Assembly (NCBI RefSeq): GCF_000723185.1
Contig: NZ_CBTY010000008.1
Coordinates: 377,460 to 441,459 of the forward strand
Length of the DNA: 64,000 bases
Source of the DNA: Candidatus Nitrosotenuis uzonensis
GTDB taxonomy: Archaea; Thermoproteota; Nitrososphaeria; Nitrososphaerales; Nitrosopumilaceae
Direction: 5' to 3'
The stretch's first letter is position 1. Every line of letters begins with the position of its first letter. The notes beneath the pieces were generated by a model. The model saw only the letters and a list, made by a program, of their open reading frames with translations, did no database searches and was not told where the DNA came from. Positions 31,314-39,624 of this stretch are shown here, one piece after another. The position numbers and the translations under genes are program-made.

Positions 31314-31724
31314 ATGGGCCTATTCAGCAAAAAACCCGCAGCGTGCACAGTGTGCAAAAAAGAGATCACACACAAACACAGACCAAAAAAGGAATGGGGT
31401 CTTGAATATCCGCTTTGCACGGACTGCTATATGAGGACGCTTGAGCAGTATTACAGCGGCACATACAAACAAAAGTGCACTGTATGCGGCATAGAACAAA
31501 AAATAACCGATTTGTGGGAGCCGCGGTGGCAGTGGGAGACCAATGGGCTGTTGTGTAAGAAATGCTTTGATAAAAAGGAAGAAGATTTCAATCAGAAAAA
31601 AGAGTTCTGCGGTGTTTGCGGCACACGGTTGGGATTCTTCAGATATAATCCAAAAAGCGACTGGAAGATAGACGGACAAATTTGCAGAAAGTGTTGGGAC
31701 GAGCAAAAGCAATCTCGCAGATAA
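31314..31724 (+). CDS. Zinc-ribbon protein with three CxxC-CxxC modules
   Basis: A 136-residue cysteine-rich protein. Modules are CTVCKKE with CTDCYM, CTVCGIE with CKKCFD, and CGVCGTR with CRKCWD, so three zinc sites are likely. The spacing and the aromatic residues between (PRWQWETNGLL, PKSDWKIDGQI) show an internal repeat. Could bind nucleic acid or a protein partner; no function known to me. The C2H2 gene follows directly. Confidence 0.8.
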   Translation: MGLFSKKPAACTVCKKEITHKHRPKKEWGLEYPLCTDCYMRTLEQYYSGTYKQKCTVCGIEQKITDLWEPRWQWETNGLLCKKCFDKKEEDFNQKKEFCGVCGTRLGFFRYNPKSDWKIDGQICRKCWDEQKQSRR

Positions 31725-31726
31725 AA

Positions 31727-31921
31727 TTGTTCAAGAAAAATATCTGTCCCATGTGCACCAAATCGTTCGGGTCGCAGGAGGAGATGATGCAGCATCAGCA
31801 GGTATTACACGGCAAGGATATACCGTATGAATGCAAAAAATGCAATCAGAGTTTTTCAAATATGCAGGATATGAGAACGCATTTGCAGCGATTTCACAGT
31901 TACAAAAAAGATAGGTCCTAA
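31727..31921 (+). CDS. C2H2 zinc-finger protein, two fingers
   Basis: Two classic C2H2 fingers: CPMCTKSFGSQEEMMQHQQ ending LH, and CKKCNQSFSNMQDMRTHLQ ending FH. C2H2 fingers of this kind are scarce in archaea, though small ones occur in thaumarchaea. TTG 31727 begins two bases after the stop of the previous gene; ATG 31682 would overlap it. Both zinc proteins are probably cotranscribed. Confidence 0.8.
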   Translation: MFKKNICPMCTKSFGSQEEMMQHQQVLHGKDIPYECKKCNQSFSNMQDMRTHLQRFHSYKKDRS

Positions 31922-32115
31922 ATTGCGTTTACTGTTTTTACTACAGGTGGCCTTACTTTGGTAAATACCCTAAATCCACAGATGCATTTTATCTCAGGCA
32001 GTCTGCTAAGCTCAGTGTTTGTTACGCTGGTTCCACATCGAAGGCACTTGTATATGACATCAAACTTTTCAGTCACTGGTGCTTCAGTTGTTGAGAGTTC
32101 GGGTTCTTCAGACAT
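31918..32115 (-). CDS. rpoP: RNA polymerase subunit Rpo12 (RpoP)
   Basis: Small zinc-binding subunit of archaeal RNA polymerase. IYKCLRCGTSV and KCICGFRVFTKVRPPVVK match the family, with the zinc ligands C, C and C-x-C (the second pair is CIC rather than the usual CxxC). The N-terminal 20 residues are an acidic extension. It lies downstream of rps10 and tuf and is probably cotranscribed. Confidence 0.9.
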   Translation of the reverse strand: MSEEPELSTTEAPVTEKFDVIYKCLRCGTSVTNTELSRLPEIKCICGFRVFTKVRPPVVKTVNAI

Positions 32116-32148
32116 TAAGAATCATGACACTTGACGATAATTTAAGGT

Positions 32149-32457
32149 CTACTTTAACGAGAGTTCAATGTATACGTCGTCGGGAATCTTTAAGCGCATC
32201 AGCTGTCGTATGGCCTTGTCGTCTGCGTTAAGATCGATTATCCTTCTGTGCATTCGCATCTCCCATTTCTCATAAGTTTCAGTTCCGTTCCCACATGGAG
32301 ATTTTCGTGTGACTACGTTGAGTCGTTTCACTGGAAGTGGGGTTGGACCTTTGACGCGAACGCCTGTCTTTTTGCCTATGCCCAAAATCTCGGTGCAAAC
32401 GCCGTCAAGTTTTGGCAGAGATGTGCTTGTGAGTTTTATTCGGGCAGATTGTGTCAA
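32149..32457 (-). CDS. rps10: Ribosomal protein uS10
   Basis: 30S subunit protein near the A site. ARIKLTSTSLPKLDGVCTEI and GPTPLPVKRLNVVTRKSPCG are typical of archaeal S10; length 102 is normal. The start is TTG 32457, 15 nt after the tuf stop, the usual archaeal order EF1A-S10. Confidence 0.97.
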   Translation of the reverse strand: MTQSARIKLTSTSLPKLDGVCTEILGIGKKTGVRVKGPTPLPVKRLNVVTRKSPCGNGTETYEKWEMRMHRRIIDLNADDKAIRQLMRLKIPDDVYIELSLK

Positions 32458-32472
32458 GGAAACGACCAGGTT

Positions 32473-33771
32473 TTACGGTTTGTACTCTTCAGTGATATCT
32501 TTGACAATGCCGGCCGCGATTGTTGCGCCCATGTCTCTGAGTGCAAATCTTCCCATCTCCGGGAACTCTTTGAATGTCTCAATGCAAGTAGGTCTTACCG
32601 GTCTAATTTTGACAATTGCTGAATCTCCAACTTTGAGGAATTTTGGATTCTGCTCATCGACTGCACCAGTTGCGGGGTTGATCTTTGCTTCAAATTCAGT
32701 GATTGTTGCTGCAACTTGTGCTGTGTGTGCATGCATGACTGGTGTGTAACCAGGTGCAATTGCTGTTGGGTGGTGTATTACTATAATTTGCGCTCGGAAT
32801 TCCTTAGCAACCTTTGGTGGGTTATCTGGGTGTCCCATGACATCACCTCTTTTGATGTCTTTCTTTTCAATACCTCTTAGGTTGAAGCCGATGTTATCGC
32901 CTGCCTCTGCAGATTCCATCTGGGTGTGGTGAGTCTCAATTGATTTTACCTCACCGACTGCGCCTGATGGCATGATGATTATTTTGTCGTTTGTTTTGAA
33001 TTTGCCAGTCTCTACTCTTCCTACAGGGACTGTACCAACACCAGTGATGGTATAAACATCTTGGATTGGTAGTCTGAGTGGTTTACCGATTGGTTTTTCA
33101 GGCACTTGAAAGTCATCGAATGCCTGCAATAGTGTTTTGCCTGTCCACCAAGGCATGTTCTCTGATTTTTTTACTAGGTTGTCTCCTTTCCATCCAGATA
33201 CTGGAATGATTGGTACGTTCTCTAGTTTGTAACCTACTGATTTGATTAGTTTTTCTGCTTTTTCCTTTGCAACTTTGAATGCTGCCTCAGAATAGTTACT
33301 ATCATCCATCTTGTTGATTGCAACAATTAGCTGGTTTACTCCCAGAGTCTTTAGCAGAAATGCGTGCTCTCTTGCTTGTCCTCCTGGTGCTATCGCAGTA
33401 TCAGTCTCTCCTTCCTTAGCTGATAGGACGAGTACTGCGGCATCTGCTTCAGATGCTCCAGTGATCATGTTTTTGATAAAGTCCCTGTGGCCAGGTGCAT
33501 CAATTAGTGTGAAGAAATACTTTGGCGTTTCGAATTTTTGGAACGCAAGATCTATTGTAATACCTCTTTCTCTTTCGTCTTTAATGTTATCCATTACCCA
33601 TGCGTATTTGAAGGTGTCACCCTTTCCGGTTTTTTCAGACTCTGCCGCATGTGCAGCTATAGTTCTTTCATCTACAAGGCCCATGTCCATTAAAAAGTGA
33701 CCCATAGTAGTTGATTTACCATTATCGATATGTCCAGTTACGATCAAGTTCAAGTGTGGTTTGGTTGCCAT
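32473..33771 (-). CDS. tuf: Translation elongation factor 1-alpha (aEF1A)
   Basis: GTPase that delivers aminoacyl-tRNA to the ribosome. GHIDNGKST at 13-21, DAPGHRDFIKNMITG, NKMD, and the two beta-barrel domains with VPVGRVETG are present; 432 residues is normal. ATG 33771 lies 26 nt after TTTATTA (minus strand; plus 33794-33800). First gene of a tuf-rps10-rpoP unit. Confidence 0.98.
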   Translation of the reverse strand: MATKPHLNLIVTGHIDNGKSTTMGHFLMDMGLVDERTIAAHAAESEKTGKGDTFKYAWVMDNIKDERERGITIDLAFQKFETPKYFFTLIDAPGHRDFIKNMITGASEADAAVLVLSAKEGETDTAIAPGGQAREHAFLLKTLGVNQLIVAINKMDDSNYSEAAFKVAKEKAEKLIKSVGYKLENVPIIPVSGWKGDNLVKKSENMPWWTGKTLLQAFDDFQVPEKPIGKPLRLPIQDVYTITGVGTVPVGRVETGKFKTNDKIIIMPSGAVGEVKSIETHHTQMESAEAGDNIGFNLRGIEKKDIKRGDVMGHPDNPPKVAKEFRAQIIVIHHPTAIAPGYTPVMHAHTAQVAATITEFEAKINPATGAVDEQNPKFLKVGDSAIVKIRPVRPTCIETFKEFPEMGRFALRDMGATIAAGIVKDITEEYKP

Positions 33772-33793
33772 GTAACCATGCTTACGAGAGGGG

Positions 33794-33888
33794 TTTATTA
33801 GAGTTACGATTTTTTCAAGAGTTTTTGCCGTTTTTTAGATTTTTTTGATCATCAAAACTACTTGGAAAATTTTCGATATACTATAAAT
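33794..33888. promoter_or_regulatory. Divergent promoters of tuf and the FBP aldolase/phosphatase gene
   Basis: The TATA box of tuf is at plus 33794-33800 (minus strand TAATAAA), and TATAAAT at 33882-33888 is 26 nt before ATG 33911. Both fit leaderless or near-leaderless transcripts. Confidence 0.6.
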
Positions 33889-33910
33889 CAAAGTAAAAAA
33901 ACAAAGAGAC

Positions 33911-35041
33911 ATGAAAGTTACTGTATCTGCAATCAAAGCAGATGTTGGCGGTATTGGCGGCCACACGCGACCCAGTGATGGACTACTGGATGCTGTAAGA
34001 AGGACAATAAAGCAATCATCAGATCTGTTGCTTGATTATTATGTTGGATATGCAGGGGATGATGTTCACATTATCATGTCTCATACAAAAGGCACGGATA
34101 ATGCTCAGATTCACGGCCTTGCATGGAAGGCGTTTGAAGAGGGCACCAAAGTTGCCAAGTCAGAGGGCCTGTACGGTGCTGGACAGGACCTGCTAAAAGA
34201 CTCTTTTTCAGGAAATGTCAAAGGGATGGGGCCTGGCGTTGCAGAACTGGAGTTTGAGGAAAGGCCAAACGAGGCATTCACCGTGCTGGCAGCTGACAAG
34301 ACAGAGCCGGGCGCCTTTAATTATCCGTTTTACCGACTGTTTGTTGACGCGTTAAGCAATACGGGACTTATTGTAAACAAATCGCTTGCTGCCGGCGTCA
34401 AGTTCAACATAATGGATGTTGAGGTAGGCGAGATAGCAGAGCTATCTTTATGGGAAGACAAGCCCATTCTGGAAGCCGCACTCATGTATCCTGGCAGATA
34501 CGTCGTATCATCAGTGTATACAAAGTCGGGCGAGCCAATAGTGGCATCGTCAACGGACAGACTGCACAACATAGCAGGAACGTATGTAGGAAAAGATGAT
34601 CCGATCGCAATAGTGAGGACACAGAAGAACTTTCCTGCCACCGAAGAGCTCGGAAGCGTGTTTAACAATCCGCATTACGTTGCAGGCAACACGCGTGGAA
34701 GTCACCACATGCCGCTGATGCCAGTAAAGATAAACACTGCAGCATCAATTGACTTTTGCATCCCGATCATAGAGGCACTTGTGTTTTCAATGCACGGGGG
34801 CAAATTCACAGGACCGTTTGACGGATTTTCAACGCCTGACTGGGATTATGTCAGGGAGATTGCGACCAAAAAGGCCTTGGCCATGAGAAGTCAAGGATTC
34901 ATACACCCTGCAACTCTTGTGCCTGCAGAGTTAGAGTATGCGGAAGGATACAAGGCAGTAATAGAAGGCTTGCACAAAAAAATGAAACCACTTGAAACAA
35001 AACAGGTTGGCGGTAACAAAAAATACGAAGATCCCGACTAG
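33911..35041 (+). CDS. fbp: Fructose-1,6-bisphosphate aldolase/phosphatase
   Basis: Bifunctional archaeal enzyme (type V FBPase) that condenses triose phosphates and dephosphorylates the product, committing carbon to gluconeogenesis. The hallmark start is VTVSAIKADVGGIGGHT, followed by YYVGYAGDDVHIIMSHTKG and PFYRLF, with metal-binding aspartates in ADVGG and GDD. The length of 376 is normal. Confidence 0.96.
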   Translation: MKVTVSAIKADVGGIGGHTRPSDGLLDAVRRTIKQSSDLLLDYYVGYAGDDVHIIMSHTKGTDNAQIHGLAWKAFEEGTKVAKSEGLYGAGQDLLKDSFSGNVKGMGPGVAELEFEERPNEAFTVLAADKTEPGAFNYPFYRLFVDALSNTGLIVNKSLAAGVKFNIMDVEVGEIAELSLWEDKPILEAALMYPGRYVVSSVYTKSGEPIVASSTDRLHNIAGTYVGKDDPIAIVRTQKNFPATEELGSVFNNPHYVAGNTRGSHHMPLMPVKINTAASIDFCIPIIEALVFSMHGGKFTGPFDGFSTPDWDYVREIATKKALAMRSQGFIHPATLVPAELEYAEGYKAVIEGLHKKMKPLETKQVGGNKKYEDPD

Positions 35042-35093
35042 ATTACGACAAACACAACAATAAGGTTAAGTGTGACAGAAGACTAATGAGAGT

Positions 35094-35492
35094 ATGAGAT
35101 TATCCGAATACCTAAAAACAGTGATTTTTAGCATAGGAATAGTTTCGGTATCTCACGTTCTTATCACATTGTTTGGGCAGACGATACCAAACTACGTTTC
35201 AGGATTCTTCAGAGAAGTCGGTGGAGCGTTCATGCTTGTGTTTGTCTTTGCGTTTGCGTTCGCATGGTTTCTCCGGGCAAGGCCACATAACAGACCAAAG
35301 AAATATGCTATTGTGGCATTTGATGTGTTCGGCAATCAAGTGGAATTAGACGGATTGCGCACAGAGTTTAGGAACCACGATGTGGCATGGAGTTTTATGA
35401 AACAGTACAAAAAGGATCACCCGCTGCACAACTTTGCAATGGTTGCGGACACACCAAACTCAGAGAAGAAAACAATTTTCAGATACATCTAA
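35094..35492 (+). CDS. Membrane protein, two transmembrane helices, 132 aa
   Basis: Hydrophobic segments at about 9-28 (VIFSIGIVSVSHVLITLFG) and 43-62 (GGAFMLVFVFAFAFAWFL), then a soluble C-terminal domain of about 65 residues (AIVAFDVFGNQVELDGLRTE). No family recognised. The ATG follows the upstream gene by 52 nt. Confidence 0.7.
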   Translation: MRLSEYLKTVIFSIGIVSVSHVLITLFGQTIPNYVSGFFREVGGAFMLVFVFAFAFAWFLRARPHNRPKKYAIVAFDVFGNQVELDGLRTEFRNHDVAWSFMKQYKKDHPLHNFAMVADTPNSEKKTIFRYI

Positions 35493-35539
35493 AACATTAG
35501 ACATTAATCCTAAATACGCCAAGTCGGTAGTTCAAACAA

Positions 35540-35830
35540 ATGCCACTTGACGTAATTCAAGAAAAGAATCTAAAGGACATAACAGATTACGCACTAGAGT
35601 ATCCAAGCATGGTACTAGCAGCTACAAAGAGCAATATCGTATCGACGTCACTGACAGACTTTGCGTATGGACTGTATATTGGATATATTTCTGGTGTGTT
35701 TTTTGAAAAGTTCCTTGCCGAAAACAAGCGGTTTCTAAACGACGATGAGCTTGCAGACTTTTATTCCAAGATAGCGAGCAGGAATGCAGAGATTGCTTTA
35801 AAGATAAAGGCGCATTTGAAGATAAAGTAG
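35540..35830 (+). CDS. Conserved hypothetical protein, 96 aa
   Basis: A mainly helical soluble protein (DITDYALEYPSMVLAATKSN, FYSKIASRNAEIALKIKAHL) with no motif I can name. It lies between a membrane protein and the DNA ligase on the same strand. Confidence 0.7.
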   Translation: MPLDVIQEKNLKDITDYALEYPSMVLAATKSNIVSTSLTDFAYGLYIGYISGVFFEKFLAENKRFLNDDELADFYSKIASRNAEIALKIKAHLKIK

Positions 35831-35871
35831 CTGACGACTCACTTTTATTTTGGACCGGGTAAAACTGCCTA

Positions 35872-37638
35872 GTGCAGTTCTCGTTAATTTCAGACACTTT
35901 TGAGAAGATGGAATCGACCACAAAGAGACTTGAGCTTACTCAATACCTTGTTGATTTGTTCAAGGCAACACCAAGGGAAATAATTTCCAAGGTAGTCTAT
36001 CTCATTCAAGGAAAGATCAGGCCAGACTATGAGGGTGTGGAGCTAGGTGTTGCTGAAAAGCTTGCAATGCGTGCAATTTCCAAGTCGGCGGGAATACCGG
36101 TAAAAAAAATCCACGAAGTGTTTGTCGAAGACGGTGACCTAGGGCATGCCGCATCAAAGATACTTGAGCAAAAGGCCCAGACAACATTCATGGTACAACA
36201 GATAACCACTGAGCGTGTCTATGACACACTGTTAAAGATAGCAAAACTTGAAGGCACAAGATCGCAAGACATGAAAATGAAATACATCTCAAGCCTGCTT
36301 AACGACGCTACACCACAAGAGGCTAAATTCATTTTAAAGCTGATTATGGGTACGCTCCGGCTCGGAATTGCCGATAACACCGTAATGGATGCGCTTGCAA
36401 TTGCATACACGGGCTCACGTGAAAACCGGGAAAGGTTGGAGGCAGCTTACAACGTCTCATCGGATTTGGGCAGAGTTGCCGAAGAGATTGCAAAGCATGA
36501 TTTGCGCGGACTGGATAATTTTCGCGTAAGCTTGTTCAGCCCCATCCGTCCCATGTTGGCAGAACGCGTAAAGAGTGAGAGCGAAGCTGTGGAAAAGCTA
36601 GGACATGAATTTGCTGCAGAGTACAAGCTAGACGGCGAGAGAGTGCAGATTCACCTGCAAGACAAAAAGGTCGTGCTATTCTCAAGAAGGCTGGAAAACA
36701 TCACCAGTTATTATCCGGACATAGTAGAAAACATAGCCAAATCGCTCAAGACTACAGAAATAATTTTGGAGGCAGAGATAGTTGCAATAAATGAGAATAC
36801 TGGCGAGTTTTTGCCTTTTCAGGAGCTTATGCACAGAAGAAGAAAATACGATATTGCAAAAATTGTAGGACAGTATCCAATAACGGTAAACTTGTTTGAT
36901 GTCATGTACCTTAATGGAAAAAGCTTACTTGACACTACATATGATGAGAGAAGAAAAAAGTTGGAAGAGACAGTCATAGAAAATGACTTTGTCAGGCTTG
37001 TGCCAAGAACCATCGTAAGATCCGAGAATGATTTGGAGGAAGTTCTTGAGAATGCCATAAACGCAGGATGTGAGGGGCTTATGCTCAAGGTTCTAGATGC
37101 CCCATACAGAGCTGGAGCAAGGGGCAGCAACTGGCTAAAGCTAAAACGAGAATATCGTAATGAGCTTGGCGATAGCCTTGATCTTGTTGTAATAGGAGCG
37201 TTCTTTGGCAAGGGGCGCCGTACTGGAAGATATGGGACTTTACTTTTGGCAACTTACAATCAGGAAAGGGACACATTTGAGAGCATCTGCAAGGTTGGTA
37301 CCGGTTTTACCGATGAGAATCTGGATCAGTTCTATCAGATTTTGCAGGACAAGGTGACACTGAAGAAAAACCCACGAATTGAGAGTGGAATGGAGCCGGA
37401 TGTATGGTTTGAGCCAGAGATAGTAATCGAGGTGGTCGCATCTGAGATTACGCTCAGTCCAGTACACACCACTGCAAAGGATGTCATAAGGAAGGGAAGC
37501 GGCCTTGCGTTAAGGTTTCCAAAGTTTACAGGCAAGATAAGAGATGAAAAAGCCCCAGAAGATGCGTCAACGGATCAGGAAGTCATCACGTTGTACCGAA
37601 ATCAGAAAAAAATAACACAAAATCCCGCCGAAACCTAG
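35872..37638 (+). CDS. lig: ATP-dependent DNA ligase (archaeal type)
   Basis: Seals nicks in replication and repair. N-terminal DNA-binding domain (residues 1-220), adenylation domain with the lysine K252 in EYKLDGERVQ, followed by EGLMLK and the C-terminal OB domain (VVIGAFFGKGRRTGRYG, CKVGTGFTDENL). The 588-residue length is normal for archaea. The start is GTG 35872; ATG at residue 12 is a possible later start. Confidence 0.96.
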   Translation: MQFSLISDTFEKMESTTKRLELTQYLVDLFKATPREIISKVVYLIQGKIRPDYEGVELGVAEKLAMRAISKSAGIPVKKIHEVFVEDGDLGHAASKILEQKAQTTFMVQQITTERVYDTLLKIAKLEGTRSQDMKMKYISSLLNDATPQEAKFILKLIMGTLRLGIADNTVMDALAIAYTGSRENRERLEAAYNVSSDLGRVAEEIAKHDLRGLDNFRVSLFSPIRPMLAERVKSESEAVEKLGHEFAAEYKLDGERVQIHLQDKKVVLFSRRLENITSYYPDIVENIAKSLKTTEIILEAEIVAINENTGEFLPFQELMHRRRKYDIAKIVGQYPITVNLFDVMYLNGKSLLDTTYDERRKKLEETVIENDFVRLVPRTIVRSENDLEEVLENAINAGCEGLMLKVLDAPYRAGARGSNWLKLKREYRNELGDSLDLVVIGAFFGKGRRTGRYGTLLLATYNQERDTFESICKVGTGFTDENLDQFYQILQDKVTLKKNPRIESGMEPDVWFEPEIVIEVVASEITLSPVHTTAKDVIRKGSGLALRFPKFTGKIRDEKAPEDASTDQEVITLYRNQKKITQNPAET

Positions 37639-37680
37639 TCTGCAAGGTTAATTAAGACCAAGCCAAGTTATACAAAAAGG

Positions 37681-38334
37681 ATGTATAGTGGAGAACTAGA
37701 GGTCCAAGCAAAACGAAAAGCAATCGCAGTTTTACAAGATGAAATAAACAGGATTCTGAATGCAGCTCGTGAGCTGGCAACTCTGCCGGACCTAATAATG
37801 AAAAAAGACAAAGCTGGCATAAAGGCAGCTAACGAACAAATCTCAAGCATTGAGGAAGAAGTCGAGAACCTGAGACGAAAAATCACACGCGAGGTAGCGG
37901 ATGTTGGTGGGCTGATAATAAACAGGGAAAACCTGCTTAACACGGCATACACTATGGATGAGATTGCAGGATACATCACAGGCATCGCATTCAAGCTTTC
38001 CAACATCAAGCCAGCCACACTAAAGAGCGCAAAAATCGATTCAGACATCTCTGCATTAATTGATTTGCTAGTAGACGAAGTCTACAAGCTAAATGAGATA
38101 GTGCGTGGCCTGAACACGAATACTGCAAATGCAATCGAGCTTGCACAGGAAACACAGAAAATTGAACGAGAAATTGACATAAAGTACAGAGCGCTAGTCA
38201 TAAAGGCACTAGATGAAATCAGCAATACCAAGGAGCTGTTGCTTGTAAAGGATGTCATTCAGGGAATTGAGGAAATGGCAGACAAATGCCAAGAGGTTTC
38301 CGACTCGTTCATTTTGCTCGCTTTGAGCTTATAA
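37681..38334 (+). CDS. DUF47/PhoU-like protein
   Basis: A 217-residue all-helical protein of the TIGR00153/DUF47 family related to PhoU. GIEEMADKCQEVSDSF near the C-terminus is the typical metal-binding helix, with E and D ligands. Such proteins often pair with Pit phosphate transporters; none is encoded here, so the partner is elsewhere. Confidence 0.85.
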   Translation: MYSGELEVQAKRKAIAVLQDEINRILNAARELATLPDLIMKKDKAGIKAANEQISSIEEEVENLRRKITREVADVGGLIINRENLLNTAYTMDEIAGYITGIAFKLSNIKPATLKSAKIDSDISALIDLLVDEVYKLNEIVRGLNTNTANAIELAQETQKIEREIDIKYRALVIKALDEISNTKELLLVKDVIQGIEEMADKCQEVSDSFILLALSL

Positions 38335-38389
38335 TCCCCATTTTCATTATTTGTCAAAAATGCAAAGCGATTTGTAGGCGTGCGCCTAA

Positions 38390-38932
38390 ATGATTTGTAT
38401 GAATGGTGAACTTGTAGAAAACAGGATAATTGTCTGGGATCCAAAGGATGCTCGCGAGCTTTTCTCAGAGTCATACTATGGTAAGCCAATAGGAATCTCA
38501 AAACCAAAGCCAGAGGAGATAAACGGTCCGCTGATTTTAGATCTTATTGAGGGATATTATCTACAAGAAAAATCACATCTTGTGATTTTCAAGTCAAAGA
38601 AAAAAATCACCCAAGAACAAATGCTTGAAATTTGCAGAAAAGAACATCATAATTTCGATAAAAAATATCTAGTCTACAAAGATTTCAGAGATAAAAAATA
38701 CATCATAAATCCAGGAATAAAGTTTGGGTGCGATTTTGCAGTGTATCAGAGGGGACCAGGCATAGACCATGCACCGTATCTTGTACAGGTGTATAATAAG
38801 ACAGATACGATTTCATCCACCGGAGTTGTCCTTGCAGGTAGACTTGCCACTAGTGTGAAAAAAAATTTCATTTTAGCTATACCGCATGGTGAAAAAGTAA
38901 GTTATCTTGCGCTTGATTGGTGGAGGGCCTAG
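38390..38932 (+). CDS. endA: tRNA-splicing endonuclease
   Basis: Cuts bulge-helix-bulge motifs in pre-tRNA and pre-rRNA. The catalytic triad appears as Y in DFAVYQRGPG, H in GPGIDHAPYLVQV and K in ATSVKKNFILAI; the C-terminal LALDWWRA is typical. At 180 residues it is the homotetramer or heteromer-type subunit. It likely also processes the rRNA stems seen around the 16S and 23S genes here. Confidence 0.95.
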   Translation: MICMNGELVENRIIVWDPKDARELFSESYYGKPIGISKPKPEEINGPLILDLIEGYYLQEKSHLVIFKSKKKITQEQMLEICRKEHHNFDKKYLVYKDFRDKKYIINPGIKFGCDFAVYQRGPGIDHAPYLVQVYNKTDTISSTGVVLAGRLATSVKKNFILAIPHGEKVSYLALDWWRA

Positions 38933-39300
38933 ATCTTTTTTACGTATTCTGCAATTTTATTGTAAATTGCATACATGTCCTTTGTTATCTTAAAATCATG
39001 AGAGTTCATCCACTTACCATAGATTCTTACGCCGCTCTCTGAGGGATCAACGAAGATCGTGGCATTCTTGAGTGACTGTCGTGCTATCAACTCGTTTAAT
39101 TCAGAATCCTTGTTTAGCTCGTCTGCAAGCAATCCGCCAACCCAACTTACGGAAACTGGTTTTTTTGCGGCAAAGTGACCTTTTGTCTTAACTACAGTTC
39201 TTGCCACGTATTTTGACGGATTCTTCACGTCAATCTTTACAATAAAGTGTGCTTGAAATCTGTCTTGTGCACCCCATGGAGAAATAGTTGCATCCTGCAT
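38929..39300 (-). CDS. Conserved hypothetical protein, 123 aa
   Basis: No family recognised. The sequence has a beta-rich first half (FQAHFIVKIDVKNPSKYVAR) and a helical end. Soluble, basic. It overlaps endA by 4 nt at the 3' ends and follows the next gene by 4 nt, so the two minus-strand genes are probably cotranscribed. Confidence 0.72.
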   Translation of the reverse strand: MQDATISPWGAQDRFQAHFIVKIDVKNPSKYVARTVVKTKGHFAAKKPVSVSWVGGLLADELNKDSELNELIARQSLKNATIFVDPSESGVRIYGKWMNSHDFKITKDMYAIYNKIAEYVKKI

Positions 39301-39304
39301 TGTT

Positions 39305-39544
39305 CTAACCTTTCTGGATGATCTGAATCACATCTATGCTCGAGTTTTCCAGCTCTATGCAGCCTCTGTTTGTATACATCCTTGGAGTCTGCGAGAAGTT
39401 GCGGCCATAGTAGTCCTTTGCCTTTTCGACCGGATCGGTGCCAATCTCCTTTGGTTTTGAAGAAACTCCGATCTCGGCTAACATATGTGAGACTTTCTCA
39501 GGCCATGTCTGATAAGCGAATGTGTCCGATTCAGAATCATGCAT
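39305..39544 (-). CDS. Conserved hypothetical protein, 79 aa
   Basis: A small soluble protein (SDTFAYQTWPEKVSHMLAEI, PVEKAKDYYGRNFSQTPRM). No family recognised. ATG 39544 is 25-30 nt after TTTATTT on the minus strand; the frame is open to 39595 but the extra part overlaps the divergent promoter. Confidence 0.68.
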   Translation of the reverse strand: MHDSESDTFAYQTWPEKVSHMLAEIGVSSKPKEIGTDPVEKAKDYYGRNFSQTPRMYTNRGCIELENSSIDVIQIIQKG

Positions 39545-39624
39545 GATTTTGCTGGATTCCACCCTCAAATAAAGATTTGAGATCAGTTGATCCAATTAAA
39601 TATTACAAGACTAGTGTCAATTCC

